Source of the DNA: Halicephalobus mephisto
Lineage: Eukaryota > Nematoda > Chromadorea > Rhabditida > Panagrolaimidae
Direction of reading: 5' to 3'
NCBI GenBank assembly: GCA_009193035.1
Contig: SWDT01000006.1
Location: 62,001 to 126,000, forward strand
DNA: 64,000 nucleotides
A program made the translations under genes and the position numbers. Positions 63,639-64,000 of the stretch are shown one piece after another. How positions within the stretch are numbered: position 1 is the stretch's first letter; each line of letters opens with the position of its first letter. The notes under the pieces are model-generated. The model saw nothing but the letters and a program-made list of their open reading frames with translations, did not search any database and was not told where the DNA came from.

Positions 63639-64000
63639 GTTTTTAAAATTGTTCTTCCTTTGACGCTCTTATTGTTATGTTAAGTGCGAAGTAATAAAGT
63701 ATGAAATCGTTCAACTGTTGAATAGTGGGGGTTTGGGGAATTAGGTTCGGCTCTGCTTGTAAATGCACATTCGTTGTCCCAGAGCGAATGTTTGTCTATT
63801 GATTGGCTGCAGACTCGCACGCGTTCTTTGCTTGTTTCGCAATTGGGCTTTCGTTAGTCGTCGAGTTTGTAGCTTTTGTGTTTTTTTACCATTTTCGTCG
63901 ATATGTGCAGCGATCGTGATTACCTTATCCGCCAACCCGTCATGATGGTTTGTTTGATCCAAATTTTCAAGATTTATGAATTTTAAATTTCCTTGAGTTT
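63639..64000. other. Downstream end of the window, no gene seen
   Basis: Contains the Y-box gene's poly(A) hexamer (63693-63698). The remainder may be the start of the next gene's upstream region, but no coding exon can be supported. Confidence 0.4.
63693..63698 (+). terminator. Poly(A) signal of the Y-box gene
   Basis: AATAAA, 55 bases past the stop codon. Confidence 0.6.

Overview
The window is nuclear DNA of a nematode. Decisive evidence: a nematode-type cuticle collagen (35.3-36.3 kb), a ground-like (GRL) cuticle/signalling-type protein (60.7-61.6 kb), an EFF-1/AFF-1 family cell-cell fusogen (9.8-11.7 kb), and very short introns (about 40-60 bp, gt...ttttcag) in nearly every gene. Several ATGs sit a few bases after a ttttcag-like acceptor with no upstream exon, as expected for spliced-leader trans-splicing. 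I cannot name the species. Gene models below were built by hand-joining exons at gt/ag sites and checking that total length is a multiple of three. All product names come from recognising family motifs; no database was searched.

Layout. 0.9-3.0 kb (+): a Quaking/HOW/ASD-2 type STAR RNA-binding protein. 3.3-5.4 kb (-): a Neto-like CUB-CUB-LDLa membrane protein. 6.1-8.0 kb (+): an unrecognised helical protein. 9.8-11.7 kb (+): EFF-1/AFF-1-like fusogen. 11.7-13.1 kb (-): mitochondrial glycine-cleavage T protein. 14.8-15.8 kb (+): a 7TM chemoreceptor-like protein. 15.8-17.2 kb and 17.4-18.5 kb (-): selenophosphate synthetase (Cys form) and an RRM-cyclophilin (PPIE). 20.9-22.4 kb (+): ELL-associated factor. 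22.7-24.0 kb (-): unknown disordered protein with an N-terminal MG. 24.2-25.0 kb (-): BAG1. 25.4-28.5 kb (+): CNEP1R1/NEPR-1 with a 1.9-kb intron. 28.9-35.2 kb (+): SLC66A2-type PQ-loop protein with an extra N-terminal region, hosting a complete antisense aminergic GPCR gene (30.5-33.0 kb) in its 3.2-kb intron. 35.3-36.3 kb (-): collagen. 36.9-38.0 kb (-): SYAP1. 38.2-40.8 kb (-): OCRL/INPP5B phosphatase. 41.3-41.9 kb (+): NDUFA13/GRIM-19. 42.0-47.0 kb (-): a tight row TTC1, Lon, SPCS1, DPM3. 48.5-50.7 kb (+): CDC34-type E2, LSM6, KIAA1143 homologue. 51.2-59.3 kb (-): full-length TOR kinase, 10 exons. 59.8-62.2 kb (+): TMEM106, hosting the antisense ground-like gene in one intron. 62.8-63.6 kb (+): a Y-box cold-shock protein.

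Most genes are housekeeping and are not linked by one pathway. Several same-strand neighbours lie 110-360 bp apart with acceptor sites before the downstream ATG, an operon-like arrangement (DPM3-SPCS1-Lon-TTC1; PPIE-SPS; OCRL-SYAP1; CDC34-LSM6-KIAA1143; BAG1-unknown; CNEP1R1-SLC66A2). The points most worth following are the fusogen, the two antisense nested genes, the extended PQ-loop protein, the two unrecognised proteins and the diverged duplication near 8.1-8.8 kb. I found no tRNA, rRNA, CRISPR array, transposon or recognisable SL RNA gene, and nothing that clearly amounts to a wholly undescribed system.
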